The notes: a model not told the origin generated them from the letters alone. DNA of 64,000 nt from Kuschelorhynchus macadamiae (GCA_030620095.1 JAUTXW010000346.1:97001-161000), one strand, 5' to 3'; positions 11,647-23,334 are shown, counted from the first letter of the stretch. Numbers and translations: made by a program.

Positions 11647-11698
11647 GCTGTTAAATGCTTCTCCACATTCTTCGGTCCAGACATAGCTGTGATTGTTT

Positions 11699-12106
11699 CT
11701 AGTACGTCGATGTAAGGCATTTTTCCCATTTCATACCCTGGAATGTCAGTTCTATTAAACATTCAAAAGTGGCTGGGGCGTTGCATAATCCAAAAGGCAT
11801 AACTTTAAATTGCCACAGTTCAGTCCCAGTAGAAAATGCTGTCTTTTCTTTATCCGCTGGATTAAGCTTAACTTGCCAATAACCGCTTTTCAGATCCAGG
11901 TTCGAGAACCATCTTGACCCTGTTGAAGTGTCCAAGGTATCATAAATTTTTGGTAAGCTATCTTTCTTTGTGACTTCATTAAGCCTGCGACAGGCGACGC
12001 AGAATCTAGTGGAACCATCTTTCCTCTTAATTAGTGGTGACAACCAGGGACTTTGTGATGGCTCTATAGTGTCTTTTTTCTTGCATATCCTCAAGCATCT
12101 AGTCAA
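11699..12106 (-). pseudogene. Gypsy reverse transcriptase, active site damaged
   Basis: Motifs present: WLSPLIKRKDGSTRFCV, NLDLKSGYWQVKL and MPFGLCNAPATFE, the Gypsy RT finger and palm. Just after this the frame is lost. In the shifted frame the catalytic box reads YIDV where family members have YxDD, so one catalytic Asp is missing. It cannot be active. Confidence 0.87.
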
Positions 12107-12499
12107 CTTAATGCCGCTTGGCTAAAGGTATTCGCTATTCTCCTTAAAGGCTGTTTTACCGGCGCTGCATCACCAGTATTAATTCTTTGTTGAACTACGT
12201 TGGTTTTTCCTAAGTCACTGTCAGACAAAGAGAAAACATCTTGATTTCTTCTCAGAAATTCTTCCAATTTGGTCACCTACACTTGATTCAGTAAATATTT
12301 TGATGATATCACCACGTACCTTAGGGAGAATATTTTTTGTAGATCCTGAGTGTGGCAAGGTTGTACAGGTAAATGTGGTACTGGCAGATTGGCAAGTTCC
12401 AATCTTGTCACATTTTTTCCAATCTTTCACCGTTTGCGGTGTCCAAGACATAGTTTATGGATTTTCTGTCCTGCAAGGAACTATAATGTCTGGTGTGTG

Positions 12500-12565
12500 T
12501 TGACTCAGTGTCCAGAACCATTTCACAGTCCCGACCGCATATCTTCCCCACTACTACCAAGCTAG
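12500..12565 (-). pseudogene. Gypsy protease remnant with altered active site
   Basis: The minus strand reads CEMVLDTESTHT. The homologous stretch at about 60043-60072 reads CEMVLDTGSTHT, so the catalytic Asp-Thr-Gly has become Asp-Thr-Glu (codon at 12504-12506). Confidence 0.7.
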
Positions 12566-12689
12566 AGCCTTATTCTGCAGCGGGAATACTTTAATTTTTA
12601 TTGATGTCGATGGGACTTGGTAGCACCTAACCAGCTTTCACCCCAAAACTGGCTAATGGGAGAATATCTTCAGGAATCCCATTGCTGGT

Positions 12690-12745
12690 ACAGCAGCTTT
12701 GCACATGTCCATCTTTACCACATTTCCAACAACAAATGCCTTTTG
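12690..12745 (-). other. Gag CCHC zinc knuckle
   Basis: The minus strand encodes CCWKCGKDGHVQSCC, a complete C-x2-C-x4-H-x4-C knuckle of nucleocapsid type. In the 60-kb copy the same knuckle is cut short by a stop after GHV. Confidence 0.8.
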
Positions 12746-12990
12746 TCTTTTCTTTGTCAGAAAGTTAAAGTTTTATTTTCGTCATTCTGATGTTTAAGAG
12801 AGTTGCAGTTCTTTTAAAATGTTCAAGGTATTCTCATTTGTAGTCCGGTATACTGGAGCGTACTGTAGTCTTCATGGTTTTCCTTGACTCCTGGTTGTTT
12901 GTTTAGTCATTTCGAACTGAAAGGGGTATCTTGCTTGATCTCTTCAGGGTAGGATAGATAAGTCAAGTTAATTAGTCGCACAATATCTGT

Positions 12991-13525
12991 TAAAAACTGT
13001 AAAACGTGTGTGGTGTGCTCTGTAAATAATTGAAATTTTTAAAGGTTTATTTTTGTACAAATGTATGTGTTTGGTATTGTGTTGTAGCTGACAAAAAGCG
13101 GTGTTTATTGTGAAAAATACAAAGACATAGCGTTTTAATAGGAGTGGTAAATTAGAAGATTTAAGTGCTAATTTAATTCAAGAATCCAAAAACCTACCTG
13201 TAAAAAACACTACCATTTATTGCTTATCTCTACCTTATCTGCAAGTATTGAAATGAAATGATAAGAAGCCAGTGGCCAGTGTGATTATTTATTTATTTAA
13301 TATTTGTACTTTATCAGGGGAATTCCCCTTTTTTACTGTAAACAATTTCGGAATCGCCCTTTTTTGTGAAATAGTGGCTATCTTATTTTAGAAAGTGGAT
13401 TTATTTACACAAACTGTAGGTCAGTGACCTTGTTTGTTTTTATTTGCTGTTTATGAATTGGTTTAATTCACACCAAGCATATACAGGTCCATACTTTGAT
13501 GTTACTTTTTTAATGAATTGAAAAT
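12991..13525 (+). other. LINE A 5' UTR
   Basis: No open frame. It extends from the break in Gypsy gag to the ORF1 ATG at 13526. Confidence 0.55.
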
Positions 13526-14686
13526 ATGGAATTAGATGGCAAATTCAAATGTTGTAAAAATAAAAATTTCGAAAATTTTGTGTGCATTACCGCGTTTTTC
13601 ATCCAAGTTGTTTAGATAGAAGAATAACTTTTAAGAGTCTAGGTGGTCACAAAATACACTGCAGCCAAAAATGTGAGCTAAAATATCTAGAGGAGTCTTG
13701 TACTGCTTCCATTGATACTGAATTTGTATCATTACATAATAAACTCTTAGAACAGGATATCTCCCTGGAAAATATGAAAGATGAAAAAAATGAACTAATT
13801 TCAACTTTTTCAGAAGAAATAAAAAAACTAAAATCCGAAATTAAGGCCAAAGATAATTTTATAAAAAGAAAAAAAAGAAGTCCCAAGCTTTCATGATGAT
13901 GCTATTGAGATTGAACAGAATTTTGAAAAACAGATTGCAGAACAAAGGGATCAGATTCTAAACTTAAACAAGCATATATCACAAATTTTTGATGTTAATA
14001 CCAAACTCCAAGAAGATAATCTTACACTCGCTGCTGACCTAAAAAAATTGCAAGAAAGGTTTGATGACCTTATGAAAATGAATAGGGTTATGATAGAAAC
14101 CATAAGAACATTGGAAAAGGATAATTCCTGGTATGGTAGCGAAATTTGCAAAGTACGTGGTGAATTAAATATCTGTAACACCTTGTCAAGTTCAGTGAAT
14201 TCGAAGCAAGTGTGTTTTCATGATGATGTTGATTCTAAGAGGTTTATGATACTGTGTGATCAACAAGGCCGAAATATTGACAAACTGGTTAACCATAGAA
14301 GCAATTTATTTAAAACAGGGTGTGTAATTAAACCTGGTGCACAGTTTTCATCTGTTATTGAAAATATCGAAATGCTGACAAGAAACTACACCCATAATGA
14401 CACAGTATTGTTAATTGCGGGTTTAAATGACTTTAAAAATTTTAATATTCCGTCTGAACATTTTATAACTGATAAGCTGTCTCTATGTAAACATACAAAT
14501 ATTTTAATCAGCTCTGTCCCTTTTGGTAAATTTGATGAAGGTTCTGAAAATTGTATATTTAATTTTAATTTAAAACTAAAAAAGTGTCTTAAAAAGTTTA
14601 CCCACGTTAAATTATTAGAAAGTAACATAAATAACTCACTTGTGAATAAATCTATGTTAGCAAGTAAGATAATTGAAGAGATTTGA
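13526..14686 (+). pseudogene. LINE A ORF1: zinc finger, coiled coil, esterase-like domain
   Basis: The ATG at 13526 opens MELDGKFKCCKNKNFENFVC, then the frame shifts near 13580-13600 to RVFHPSCLDRR and IHCSQKCELKYL. The spaced Cys/His residues resemble a PHD-like finger. A Lys/Glu-rich coiled coil follows, with a second frameshift in an A-rich run at about 13862-13880. The last part (14048-14686) contains ILCDQQGRNIDKL, KPGAQFSSVIENI and LLIAGLNDF, the layout of an SGNH-type esterase with the usual GDS replaced. In CR1-like LINEs ORF1 binds RNA and supports retrotransposition. LINE C has the same architecture. The esterase assignment is inferred from motif order. Confidence 0.72.
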
Positions 14687-14871
14687 GAAACTTACGGGGC
14701 GTGTACATTGAGGTTCGATTACTGTGATGTATCAAAAAAACCCGCATGTTCAACAAAATCAAATTGTGGTAATCTGTCTTTACCATCGTCAGAGTCGGTT
14801 GATTTTTTAGCGAAGGACATTCAACCAAAATGTCCTACATAGTTAATAAGCCTAATAACAATGAATTGTCT

Positions 14872-15207
14872 GTGATGTTGTTAAACATGCAATGTATTTA
14901 GGGGTAAGACTGATGAATTACAGTTGCTTTTGCATAGTTTTGAGTTTTCAGACCTTGTTTTAATAACTGAGCACTGGCTTAGGCCAGAAGAACCAATTTA
15001 CTTACCCGAATATTCTATAATTACCTCTTATTGTAGATCAAGGATGTTTCATGGTGGTACACTTATATTTATTAAAGATACATTTAAAAATAAAACTAAT
15101 TTTAATGTAGTTAATAACTATGATTACTTGATTGCTGTAGTGTATGATTACTTGATTGCTGTAACTGCTCCAAGTTATTATTACCATTAATCATAAATAT
15201 TGGCGAT
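14872..15207 (+). pseudogene. LINE A ORF2, endonuclease N-terminal part
   Basis: The reading MLLNMQCI, LLLHSFEFSDLVLITEHWLRPEE and MFHGGTLIFIKD matches the start of an APE-type endonuclease (N near the start, E in ITEHWL). Stops lie at about 14897-14910. A 22-bp unit (TATGATTACTTGATTGCTGT) is duplicated at about 15119-15165 and puts the frame out. LINE B is inserted at 15207/15208. Confidence 0.8.
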
Positions 15208-15429
15208 ATAATTGCTGTAAATTAGAGTGATCCAATACTTAAAATTTTTTCTACAGACCTACACTAAAAAGAAGTCTTTTTAGCATAAAATTGCTAGTAA
15301 AACAGCCTGAAATAACTTTGTGCAAGAGTAAACATATGTTTTTGTTAGCGACGTCATAGTGGATTATTTGTACTAAAGGAGTCCATAAACTATAAATTTT
15401 CAACTAGTTTGAAAAGTTACGCCAACATA

Positions 15430-16227
15430 ATGGATAAGTCTTGTTGTGTAAAGTGTACTAAGAAGGTCGAATGTTTTCCTTGTGACAGCTGCAAGAAACT
15501 TCTTTGCGCTCCCTGTGGGGATCTAACGGCCTCGGAGATCAGATGTATGCAACTTAAAGGTAAAAGAAAACTGATTTTTCTGTGTGAGCAATGTGAGGCC
15601 GGCCTTTGGAAGGTTCCTATTTTATCTAAAGATTTGGATAATTTTAAGGAATTTTTAACAACTTTACAAAGACAAATGGATGAGTTAAAAACCACATATC
15701 AAGAACAAACAAAACAACAGCAAGGTGAACTCTCCGAAAATCCCTCAGTTGCTATAAAAAATAACCTCGATGAGAATAACCTTTTGCAAGAATTATATGA
15801 CCGAGAAAACAGAAAGAAAAATCTTATCATTTTTGGAATGCCAGAGAACTCAGATCAAGACGTAAATAACTCACTTGCTATCATTAAGGCAATTTGGCCT
15901 CAATCAAATGTGACACAAGAAAATACCAAAATACACCGTCTTGGACGCCAAACTGAAAACAAAGTGAGGCCACTAAGAGTTATTCTTCTATCTCCAGACA
16001 TTGTAAGCAACATAATACGAAATGCCAAAAAACTGAAGTCCATGGACCAATACAAAACTTATGGCATCAGTACTGATAAAACACCAAAACAATTAAGAGA
16101 ATATTGGGAAACAAAGCAACAACTGATGGTTCGCATAGAGGCTGGGGAACAGAACCTTAAAATAAAATACCATAATGGCATCCCAAAAATAGTTAGTACA
16201 GTACCAAAAAACAGTTTAACTCATTAA
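15430..16227 (+). CDS. LINE B ORF1 protein (zinc finger + coiled coil + RRM-like)
   Basis: This 265-aa protein is open from the first ATG (15430, MDKSCCVKC) to TAA. Residues 5-60 contain regularly spaced Cys pairs (CCVKC, CDSCKKLLCAPC, CEQC), a PHD/RING-like zinc-binding fold. Residues of about 75-135 are coiled coil. From about 135 on, RKKNLIIFGMPE, KIHRLGRQ and RPLRVILL look like the RRM-type fold of LINE ORF1 proteins, followed by the basic C-terminal domain (KTPKQLREYW). The family role is RNA chaperone in the retrotransposition particle. The upstream frame to 15409 has no ATG, so 15430 is preferred. Confidence 0.85.
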   Translation: MDKSCCVKCTKKVECFPCDSCKKLLCAPCGDLTASEIRCMQLKGKRKLIFLCEQCEAGLWKVPILSKDLDNFKEFLTTLQRQMDELKTTYQEQTKQQQGELSENPSVAIKNNLDENNLLQELYDRENRKKNLIIFGMPENSDQDVNNSLAIIKAIWPQSNVTQENTKIHRLGRQTENKVRPLRVILLSPDIVSNIIRNAKKLKSMDQYKTYGISTDKTPKQLREYWETKQQLMVRIEAGEQNLKIKYHNGIPKIVSTVPKNSLTH

Positions 16228-16231
16228 AAAA

Positions 16232-16340
16232 ACATTTGGATATCAACATAATCTATCAAAATTAAATACAAAAATTCAAGAGTTTTATACCTCACTATCT
16301 GCAGCGGACTACAGTGTGGTGTCTGTGTCTGAAACCTGGT
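16232..16340 (+). repeat. Imperfect tandem duplication, copy 1
   Basis: Begins CATTTGGATATCAACATAAT and ends GTGTCTGAAACCTGG. It repeats 16343-16461 but lacks 10 bp (the stretch at 16375-16384 of copy 2), which removes part of the conserved QNVRGLN motif of the endonuclease. Confidence 0.9.
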
Positions 16341-16342
16341 GC

Positions 16343-16461
16343 ACATTTGGATATCAACATAATCTATCAAAATGTGAGGGGCTTAAATACAAAAATTCAA
16401 GAGTTTTATACCTCACTATCTGCAGCAGACTACAGTTTGGTGTCTGTGTCTGAAACCTGGT
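16343..16461 (+). repeat. Imperfect tandem duplication, copy 2
   Basis: The complete copy, in frame with ORF2. The duplication covers the first codons of ORF2. Confidence 0.9.
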
Positions 16462-19202
16462 TGCAGCCAAGCATATTCAGCAGTGAACTCTTCCATGACA
16501 GCTACACCGTCTTTCGGAAGGATAAGGATCTTGATGCACTTAATCTATCAAGGGGAGGAGGTGTACTGCTGGCAGTACGAAATGAGCTTAAGTGTAGTAA
16601 ACTTGATTTGTCAGACTTTGAGAGGTGTGTGCCAAGCGCTGATGTTGTTGGATGCAAAATATTACTTACTCACAATAAACCCATATATGTATTTGTAATC
16701 TATATACAACCAAACATTGCTGTGAAGCAGTATACTCAAATTTTTGAGTGCTTCGAATCTCTACCTTATCTACAATCTGGTAACACCATTATGATTGGGG
16801 ACTTCAATACGCGTTTTCATCCTGTGGGTACAAATTATGACATGAATACAAAACTTAGTACATTGCACGAATTTCTAGCCCTCTTCAGCCTTACTCAACT
16901 CAATCTCATAGGAAACAATTACAATAACATACTTGACCTTGTAATATCTGATCTGTCTTGTATTGTCTCCAGGGAGACACCGCCCCTTGTTCCGGAGGAT
17001 GCATACCATCCAACCCTCCTGATATCACTAAATATAAAAACAGAATCGCCTCAGAAAAATTTTCCTATTGATGATTCTAGCAAAAGGTATAATTTTCGTA
17101 AAACAAACTTTGTACTCCTCTACAACATGATTTATGACTTCAACTGGGAAAATCTTTTCTTGTTAAATGATGTAGCAGTAAACTATTTTTATGAGCGTTT
17201 GCGCGAGGCATTTGATCAGACTACCCCGTTACTTAGATCAAAAAAGTCTAAATATTCGTATCCTTCTTGGTATACGAAAGATCTCATTAAAAGCATAAAA
17301 GATAAATCAATGTGGCATAGAAAATGGAAGGCGACTCAGACCCAATACTATCATGACAAATTTACCTTAGCTAGATTAACTACAAAACGTCTCACAAGAA
17401 ATACTTATCAAAATTACATAAGCTCGGTACAAAACTCCATTAAAGCCGAACCAAAAAAATTCTGGAAATACATTCAAGACAAAAAAAGGAAAACCAGAAT
17501 TCCCTGCTCCATGCTTGATGGTGAAAAAGAATTGGATTCGCCACAACAAATTGTAGATTCGTTTGCAAATTTCTTCAAAAGCGCATTTTCAACTCCCAAC
17601 AATAATAGTAATTTTAATTATCAAGATCCCACTGTTTGTCATATGAGTCAGAATATATCACTCAAAGCAGTTGACGAGAATGAGGTTCTTTTAGCTCTTA
17701 AAAAACTAAAACCCAAAATGACCGCTGGCACGGATCAGATACCTTCTTTTATCATAAAGGACTGTGCCCATGCTTTAGTCACGCCTCTTTGCTTCATTTT
17801 CAACCTTTCTCTTAAAACATGCGTGTTTCCCGAACTATGGAAAGTGCCACGTGTGTGCCCCATTTTGAAAACAGGTTAACCGAGTATAGTAACAAACTAC
17901 AGACCTATTGCAATACTTTCCAACTTTGCGAAGGCTCTGGAGATGGCTTTATGTGAACGCATTTTCCACCAAGTAAAAAATGTAATTCTAACTGAACAAC
18001 ATGGTTTTTACAAACAAAGATCTACAGTAACAAACTTGGCTTGTTTTTCCCAATTTATATATCAAGCATTTCAAAATAAAAACCAAGTAGATACAATCTT
18101 TACAGACTTCTCCAAAGCCTTCGACAGGTTGGACCACAGCATGACACTTACAAAAACGCGAGCCATAGGTTTTAATGAAAACTTAATTTTGTTTTTTACA
18201 TCTTACTTGTCAAATCGTGAGCAATTCGTTGAATACTCTGAATATAGGTCTGATAAATTCATCTCTACAAGCGGAGCACCCCAAGGTAGTAATCTTGCCC
18301 CACTTATTTTTTCAATATTTGTCAATGATATCACAACAAGTATTACTAGCAGGAAATTGCTTTTCGCAGACGACTTCAAAATCTTTCGTGAAATTTCAGG
18401 ACCCGAAGACTGCATTGCCCTCCAGAACGACTTAAACATAATCGTAAAGTGGTGTGCTAACAATAAATTATCTTTAAATATCAGTAAGTGCAAACAAGTA
18501 TCTTTCTCGCTAAAGCCATCTGATATTGACTTTTCCTATAAGATAAATGAGGCGCCCCTTGAGAAATGTGACAGCGTTAAGGACTTGGGCGTATACATGG
18601 ACAAAAAAATGTCCTTTTCACAGCATATTCAGGAGACGACACAATCGGCGCTGAGAGCACTGGGATTTCTTATACGCTCTGCACAATCTTTTAATAATAT
18701 TTCCTGTCTCAAAATACTTTTTAATTCTCTTGTAAAATCCAAACTCAATTATGCATCACTAATTTGGTCGCCAATTTATAAAATTCATATCGACAGGCTA
18801 GAATATGTGCAGAGGAGATTTCTTAAGTTCTTGTTCTTTAGGGTCGAGGGTCATTACCCAGAAAGGGGCTTCAACCATGATGTGTTACTAAACCAGTTCA
18901 GCGTTGCCACACTGGAAAATCACAGAAAATGCTTATCTCTTATATTTTTGTTTAAACTAACAAACAACTTAATAAACTGCCCGGAATTACTTCAACAATT
19001 AAACTTCCACGTTCCAATATATAACTCTAGAAATCCCAAATTTTTCTACATAAATGCTTCATATACTAACACCGGGAAAAAAGCTTCCTTATACCAAATC
19101 TGTAACAACTACAACAACATCAGCGCTCATAATACTAACCTGGATATTTTCAGTTTTAGTTACAGGGAATTTAGAAAGACAGTATTACATCTTACTCTGT
19201 GA
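16344..19202 (+). pseudogene. LINE B ORF2: APE endonuclease and RT, one nonsense codon
   Basis: A frame of about 950 codons broken only by TAA at 17877-17879, between KTG and the NYRPI motif. The endonuclease part shows IYQNVRGLNTK, SETWL, GGGVLLAV, MIGDFN and NILDLVIS. The RT part shows TAGTDQIPSFI, FTDFSKAFDRLDH (motif A), GAPQGSNLAPLIFSIF (motif B) and LLFADDF (catalytic FADD), then a thumb and C-terminal tail. ORF2 would nick target DNA and reverse-transcribe the element's RNA. No ATG is seen at the start of the frame; ORF1 ends 16227, so ORF2 may depend on reinitiation, or its start was disturbed by the local duplication. Confidence 0.88.
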
Positions 19203-19474
19203 TGATGTTTTTTGCATTTGCTGTATTTGTCTGTTATTCCCATATTAAGTTGTTGGATATTTGTAAAGGTTTCGTTGTGTTGTATTTAGAATAATTAGAA
19301 TTTACTATAATTAGAATTTACTATTATAATACTATACTTTTTTTATGTCCTTTTAAGTTTAGTGTCGTAAGTTTTGCAATACTCTATTTAAATTAATTAG
19401 TTAAATTGTCTTGTAATTGGGTGGTTTATTTGCCTGTAAGATAATACTACGTAAATAAATAAATAAATAAATAA
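19203..19474 (+). other. LINE B 3' UTR and (AAAT)n tail
   Basis: Includes a doubled TTAGAATTTACTAT word near 19290-19325 and ends in five AAAT-type units, a typical LINE 3' tail. Confidence 0.8.
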
Positions 19475-19479
19475 GCGAT

Positions 19480-21976
19480 CAAGTTTTTGAATTTAGTTTG
19501 GTCATGTTCAAAAATTGTAATATTTATTTTTTATGCATATACAGAGCACCATCAGGTAATTATGATGAATTTTTGAAGACTGGATTTTTTGTTGAGTCAA
19601 ATTCCACCAAAAATCAAGTATTTTTAGGCGGTGACCTAAACATTGACTTTCTAACCCCTAGTAATAATTCTCTGCAATTAAACAATCTATTTAGCTGTTA
19701 TGAGTTAAAAATGCATGTAAGTTCACCGACATGCCTAAGTCTGTGCTCACAAACATTATTGGACTATATTTGTTCAAATTTTGATGTTCTTTGTCAAGTT
19801 GTAAATAGTGGTCTCTCTGATCATGAAGCTGTGTTGTGCCATTTTGTACCCAATGTTATTGACACATCTAAAAATAAGATATCTAGAAAATATGGTAGAC
19901 TGCTGACTGGGAGTAATTATAAAAAATTTTCACATCTATGTGCAGCCTACGATTGGAATAATATATTCCTAATGGCCAATGCTCTTGGGGCTTATCATTC
20001 TAGTATAGCAGAACTGTTTAATAAGGAATAAGGCTTTTCCTATTGTAAACATAAAATCTAAAAATAAAAAACCTTGGATTACTAAAGGACTAAAAGTTTC
20101 ATCTAAAAACATGAGATGTTTTCACATGCTAAGAAAATATTTTCTGGACTACTTGCCTTTTATGACCTATTTTAATAAGTACAGAGTGTTTATCGAAAAT
20201 CCATTAAACTTGCTAAACAACTTTACTACCATAATCGAGTAATAACTGCAGGAAATAAACAAAGGGAAATCTGGAATATAGTTAATGAGCTGCGAGGCAA
20301 GGAACCGAGTCATTTTATTAACTCTAATTTGGGAGCCAACCAAATTAATCAGTTTTATTGTACTATTGCACAAAAATTGAGCAGTGGTATCACTAGTGAC
20401 TCCATTGACCCCTTATCCTTTCTCAGACATGTATCTGTACCCAAGACATTTTATTTTGTACCAGTTACTCCAAATGAGTTAAGAACCATATTTCAGGACA
20501 TAAAGAACAAAAATTCTTCAGGCTGGGATGAAATTTCAATCAAAATTTTTCTAAATATCCCTAACCCTTCTTTGGAAAGTCTTGCAGGTGCTATAAATTT
20601 GAGTGTTCAGAATGGGAGTTTTGCTTCCATTCTCAAAATGGCCACTGTCCTTTATTTAAAGCAGGTGACAAGGGTTTACCTTCTAACTTTAGGTCAATTT
20701 CTTTACTACCTACACTTAGCAAGATTGTGGAAAAAGTGGTTAAATCTAGAATGCTTTCATTTTTGGATAAGCACAAATTGCTTTCTGATGCACAGTTTGG
20801 TTTTCGATTTTCTAGGAACACTGATGATGCCATTTTTCATTTTATGGAAGAGTTATATCTGAGCCTCAATGAGGGAGAGGTTGCTTCGGCAGTGTTCTGC
20901 GATTTGACAAAGGCCTTTGACTATGTCTGTCACAGGATACTGCTGAGTAAGCTGGAACTCTATGGCTTTAGGGGCGCAATTTTGAAATGGCTAACATCGT
21001 ACCTAACTGACCGCCATCAGAGCGTCCGTTTTCAAGGTGAACTTTAGTCCAAACTAGACATAACCGCCGGTGTACCTCAGGGATCTGTTCTTGGCCCACT
21101 TCTATTTTTAATATATGTTAATGATCTGCCTTCTTTCATATGCAATGGACAGTGCACCTCATTTGCAGATGACACAACAATTTTATGGCATCATAAAAAT
21201 CCTGACATTCTGAACGATATGATGAATGCTGATCTTCATAACATACAGGAATGGTGCAGTGCGAATCGTCTATCTTTTAATGTGTCGAAAACCAACATTT
21301 TAAACATTAAATGTCACATTGATAAAATCTCTCTTGATGGTAAAATAATTAAAAACATGACGGAAAACAAGTTCTTAGGAATGTTTGTCGATAATAAGTT
21401 AAAATTTAATGTACATATTATTAACTTGTGCCAGAAACTTAGTTCTGGATGTTATGCTGTTCGAATAACTAGAACTGAGCTAAACGAAACAGTACCAAGA
21501 AATGTTTATTTTTTGGTAATCGAATCACATTTGATATAGAAATTTGTTTTTGGGGCTCGTGCAGCGGTAACTTGTTTCGATCAATTTTCATCCTGCAGAA
21601 ACGTGCAATAAGACACCTATACAGCCTAAAGCCACGTGATTCATGTAGACCCATTTTTAAGTAAAAAAAAATTCTGACTTTAGCAGGTCTGTGTATTTTG
21701 GAATCCGTACGTCTGATGCACAGAAAGCATTTAGAAAGAATTCATACTTTGTCTTTGATGGGCACCCGCAGTTCTTTCTCTATTAGTCTACCTATACCTT
21801 CAACAGCCCTAACTAAAAACTCTGTTTTTTATAATTCAAAAAAAATGTTTAATAACCTCCCAATCAGCATTCGAAGAATTAGAAGTTACAGATTATTTAG
21901 AACTAAGGTTAAAAATTTAATGATCTCTGAATCATTTTACAATGTTGAAGAATTTCTAGCAAAAAGTTTTAATTAA
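19480..21976 (+). pseudogene. LINE A ORF2, endonuclease end plus RT
   Basis: Continues the ORF2 broken at 15207. The endonuclease end shows IYRAPSGNYDEFL, FLGGDLNIDFL, LLDYICSN and SGLSDHEAV (19498-20031). A frameshift at about 20028 and another near 20645 lead into the RT: DLTKAFDYVCH (motif A), GVPQGSVLGPLLF (motif B), SFADDTTIL (catalytic box) and a C-terminal domain ending LAKSFN. Further breaks are a stop at 21045-21047 and stops near 21537 and 21660. The layout matches CR1-group ORF2. It is inactive. Confidence 0.88.
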
Positions 21977-22323
21977 GAGTGACTATATAGGTATTGTGTT
22001 TTTAGGATGTGTAAATATGTAATGCAGATTTTTATTTTTAATCGAACTTCTTTTAGATGGGGTGTATATGTGGTCATTTATTATATTTTAGTCTTATGTA
22101 TTGTGTAAATTCTGTTATTTACTAAGACGATAAGATCATTTTTTGCTGTGCTGTTTTGTTTTCAAGATTTATAATATTCTGTGATGTTTTATGACATTAA
22201 TATTTTCTTTTAATAATTTTAGTTTGCTTATTTTAATTGTTTACTTTTAAGGGCTTTGTTATTGAGAAATGTTTTTTTCTTTGAACAATAAAGCATATTT
22301 TGATTTTACTTTGACTTTGACTT
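21977..22323 (+). other. LINE A 3' UTR
   Basis: Contains AATAAAG near 22286 and ends in a short TTTGAC/TTGAC repeat directly abutting Gypsy gag. Confidence 0.65.
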
Positions 22324-22440
22324 GACATATTCTTGGAGACTCATTATATTTTTGCCTTCGACATTGAAGTTGCGCTTTATACACTTCCTGTAGATGTGCT
22401 TCGCCATTCCGTATTAATAAGAATTTTGACCAATTACTCA
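22324..22440 (-). pseudogene. Gypsy gag fragment, continuation of the minus-strand Gypsy
   Basis: The minus strand encodes GEAHLQEVYKAQLQC followed by QKYNES, nearly identical to gag of the 59-kb copy (about 59500-59572). The piece at 12990 continues this gag further downstream, so the two parts belong to one Gypsy copy opened by LINE A. Upstream gag and the 5' LTR are not recognisable. Confidence 0.8.
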
Positions 22441-22956
22441 ATTTTTTAGAAAAATATGATTAATTTAATTGATTAATTAGGTAACCCGGACGTACTAATT
22501 AATATATTTCATCATAAAACTTAAAAAAGCTTTATATTACACAAATGTGCTAACATCAGGGCGTTATAATATGTGGTTGCATATTTGTCAAGAACATGAA
22601 ATAAAAACTAAATATATTTGTGTAAAATTAAACATTAATGAAAATATATTTGGTTTTTAAAACCTACCTACGTAGAGTTGTATACGGAGTATCTGTAACA
22701 AGTAATATTTTATAACCAAAAGAGCCTTGGTTCTGCATATGTGAGTTATCGATTTTGGCTGTCGAAGGAAACCATTAAAAGAGTTTTACGTTTTAAAGTA
22801 TTAACTGCTTATAGATATTTCTAATTAAATGAAAAATTTATTCTATGCTACTGGTAAAAATCAATACTAGGCGTAGACGAGTTGTTTCTTTTCTCTTTTA
22901 CACATTGCGCCCTCTACTTTGCTTTTTCTTTACTAGAAAATGTACTTTAAGGTTTT
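22441..22956. other. Unassigned AT-rich sequence
   Basis: No frame or repeat end recognised. Confidence 0.4.
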
Positions 22957-23033
22957 TTGGGCCCTATACTTGAATAAGCTCACCACAGGCAGAATATTTT
23001 GTCCGAATGGCCGTTAATTTCTCTCATGTTTAC
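22957..23033 (+). repeat. Direct repeat, copy 1 (flanks the ribozyme-like motif)
   Basis: Contains CTATACTTGAATAAGCTCAC, CAGGCAGAATATTTTGT and TTAATTTCTCTC. It repeats at 23466-23541 with a few substitutions, an offset of about 508 bp. Confidence 0.85.
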
Positions 23034-23334
23034 GTATCTACGGACGTTATAATTTTGTTTTTGTTTTTTATTAACAATTTGGCCTAAAAAAAAGCCAGTA
23101 TCACGTATTTCGTACCTTTGTGGGCCGTCTTTTCGCCAATAAAATAATTGGTATCGCACAGCTTACACAAAAACAATGAAAGCCTGAGTATGTCGCGCTT
23201 AGTTAAATGTTTTTAAACATTACTAGAGGTATAAATACCAAACCTCGCATTTATTCTCATAGATGGCACCTTTTACTCTATGGGTTATATCTCACTGCCT
23301 AATATTTTCATCGTTTATATTTAACATACCATTG

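Larger units (their letters stand above)
15208..19474 (+). mobile_element. LINE B, Jockey/CR1-like non-LTR retrotransposon, nearly intact
   Basis: About 4.27 kb with a 5' UTR, ORF1 (15430-16227), ORF2 (16344-19202), a 3' UTR and an (AAAT)n tail at about 19452-19474. A probable 5-bp TSD GCGAT lies at 15203-15207 and 19475-19479. Joining the flanks there restores a plausible endonuclease reading of LINE A, which supports the boundaries. ORF1 is open and ORF2 has a single in-frame stop, making this the best preserved LINE in the window. Confidence 0.88.
12991..22323 (+). mobile_element. LINE A, CR1-like non-LTR retrotransposon (interrupted)
   Basis: The element has a 5' UTR, ORF1 (13526-14686), ORF2 (from about 14870 to 21976) and a 3' UTR ending in a short TTTGAC-type repeat at about 22295-22323. 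It is about 5.06 kb without LINE B, which sits at 15208-19474. It lies inside gag of the minus-strand Gypsy: gag sequence ends at 12990 and resumes at 22324. No clear TSD was found. ORF1 combines a zinc-finger-like start, a coiled coil and a lipase/esterase-like end, an arrangement known for CR1-group ORF1 proteins. Several frameshifts and stops make it inactive. Confidence 0.85.

Noticed and set aside
12984..22330. Target-site duplication for LINE A
   Set aside because: The gag sequences at 12990 and 22324 nearly adjoin when compared with the 59.5-kb copy. No convincing repeat of target bases was found.
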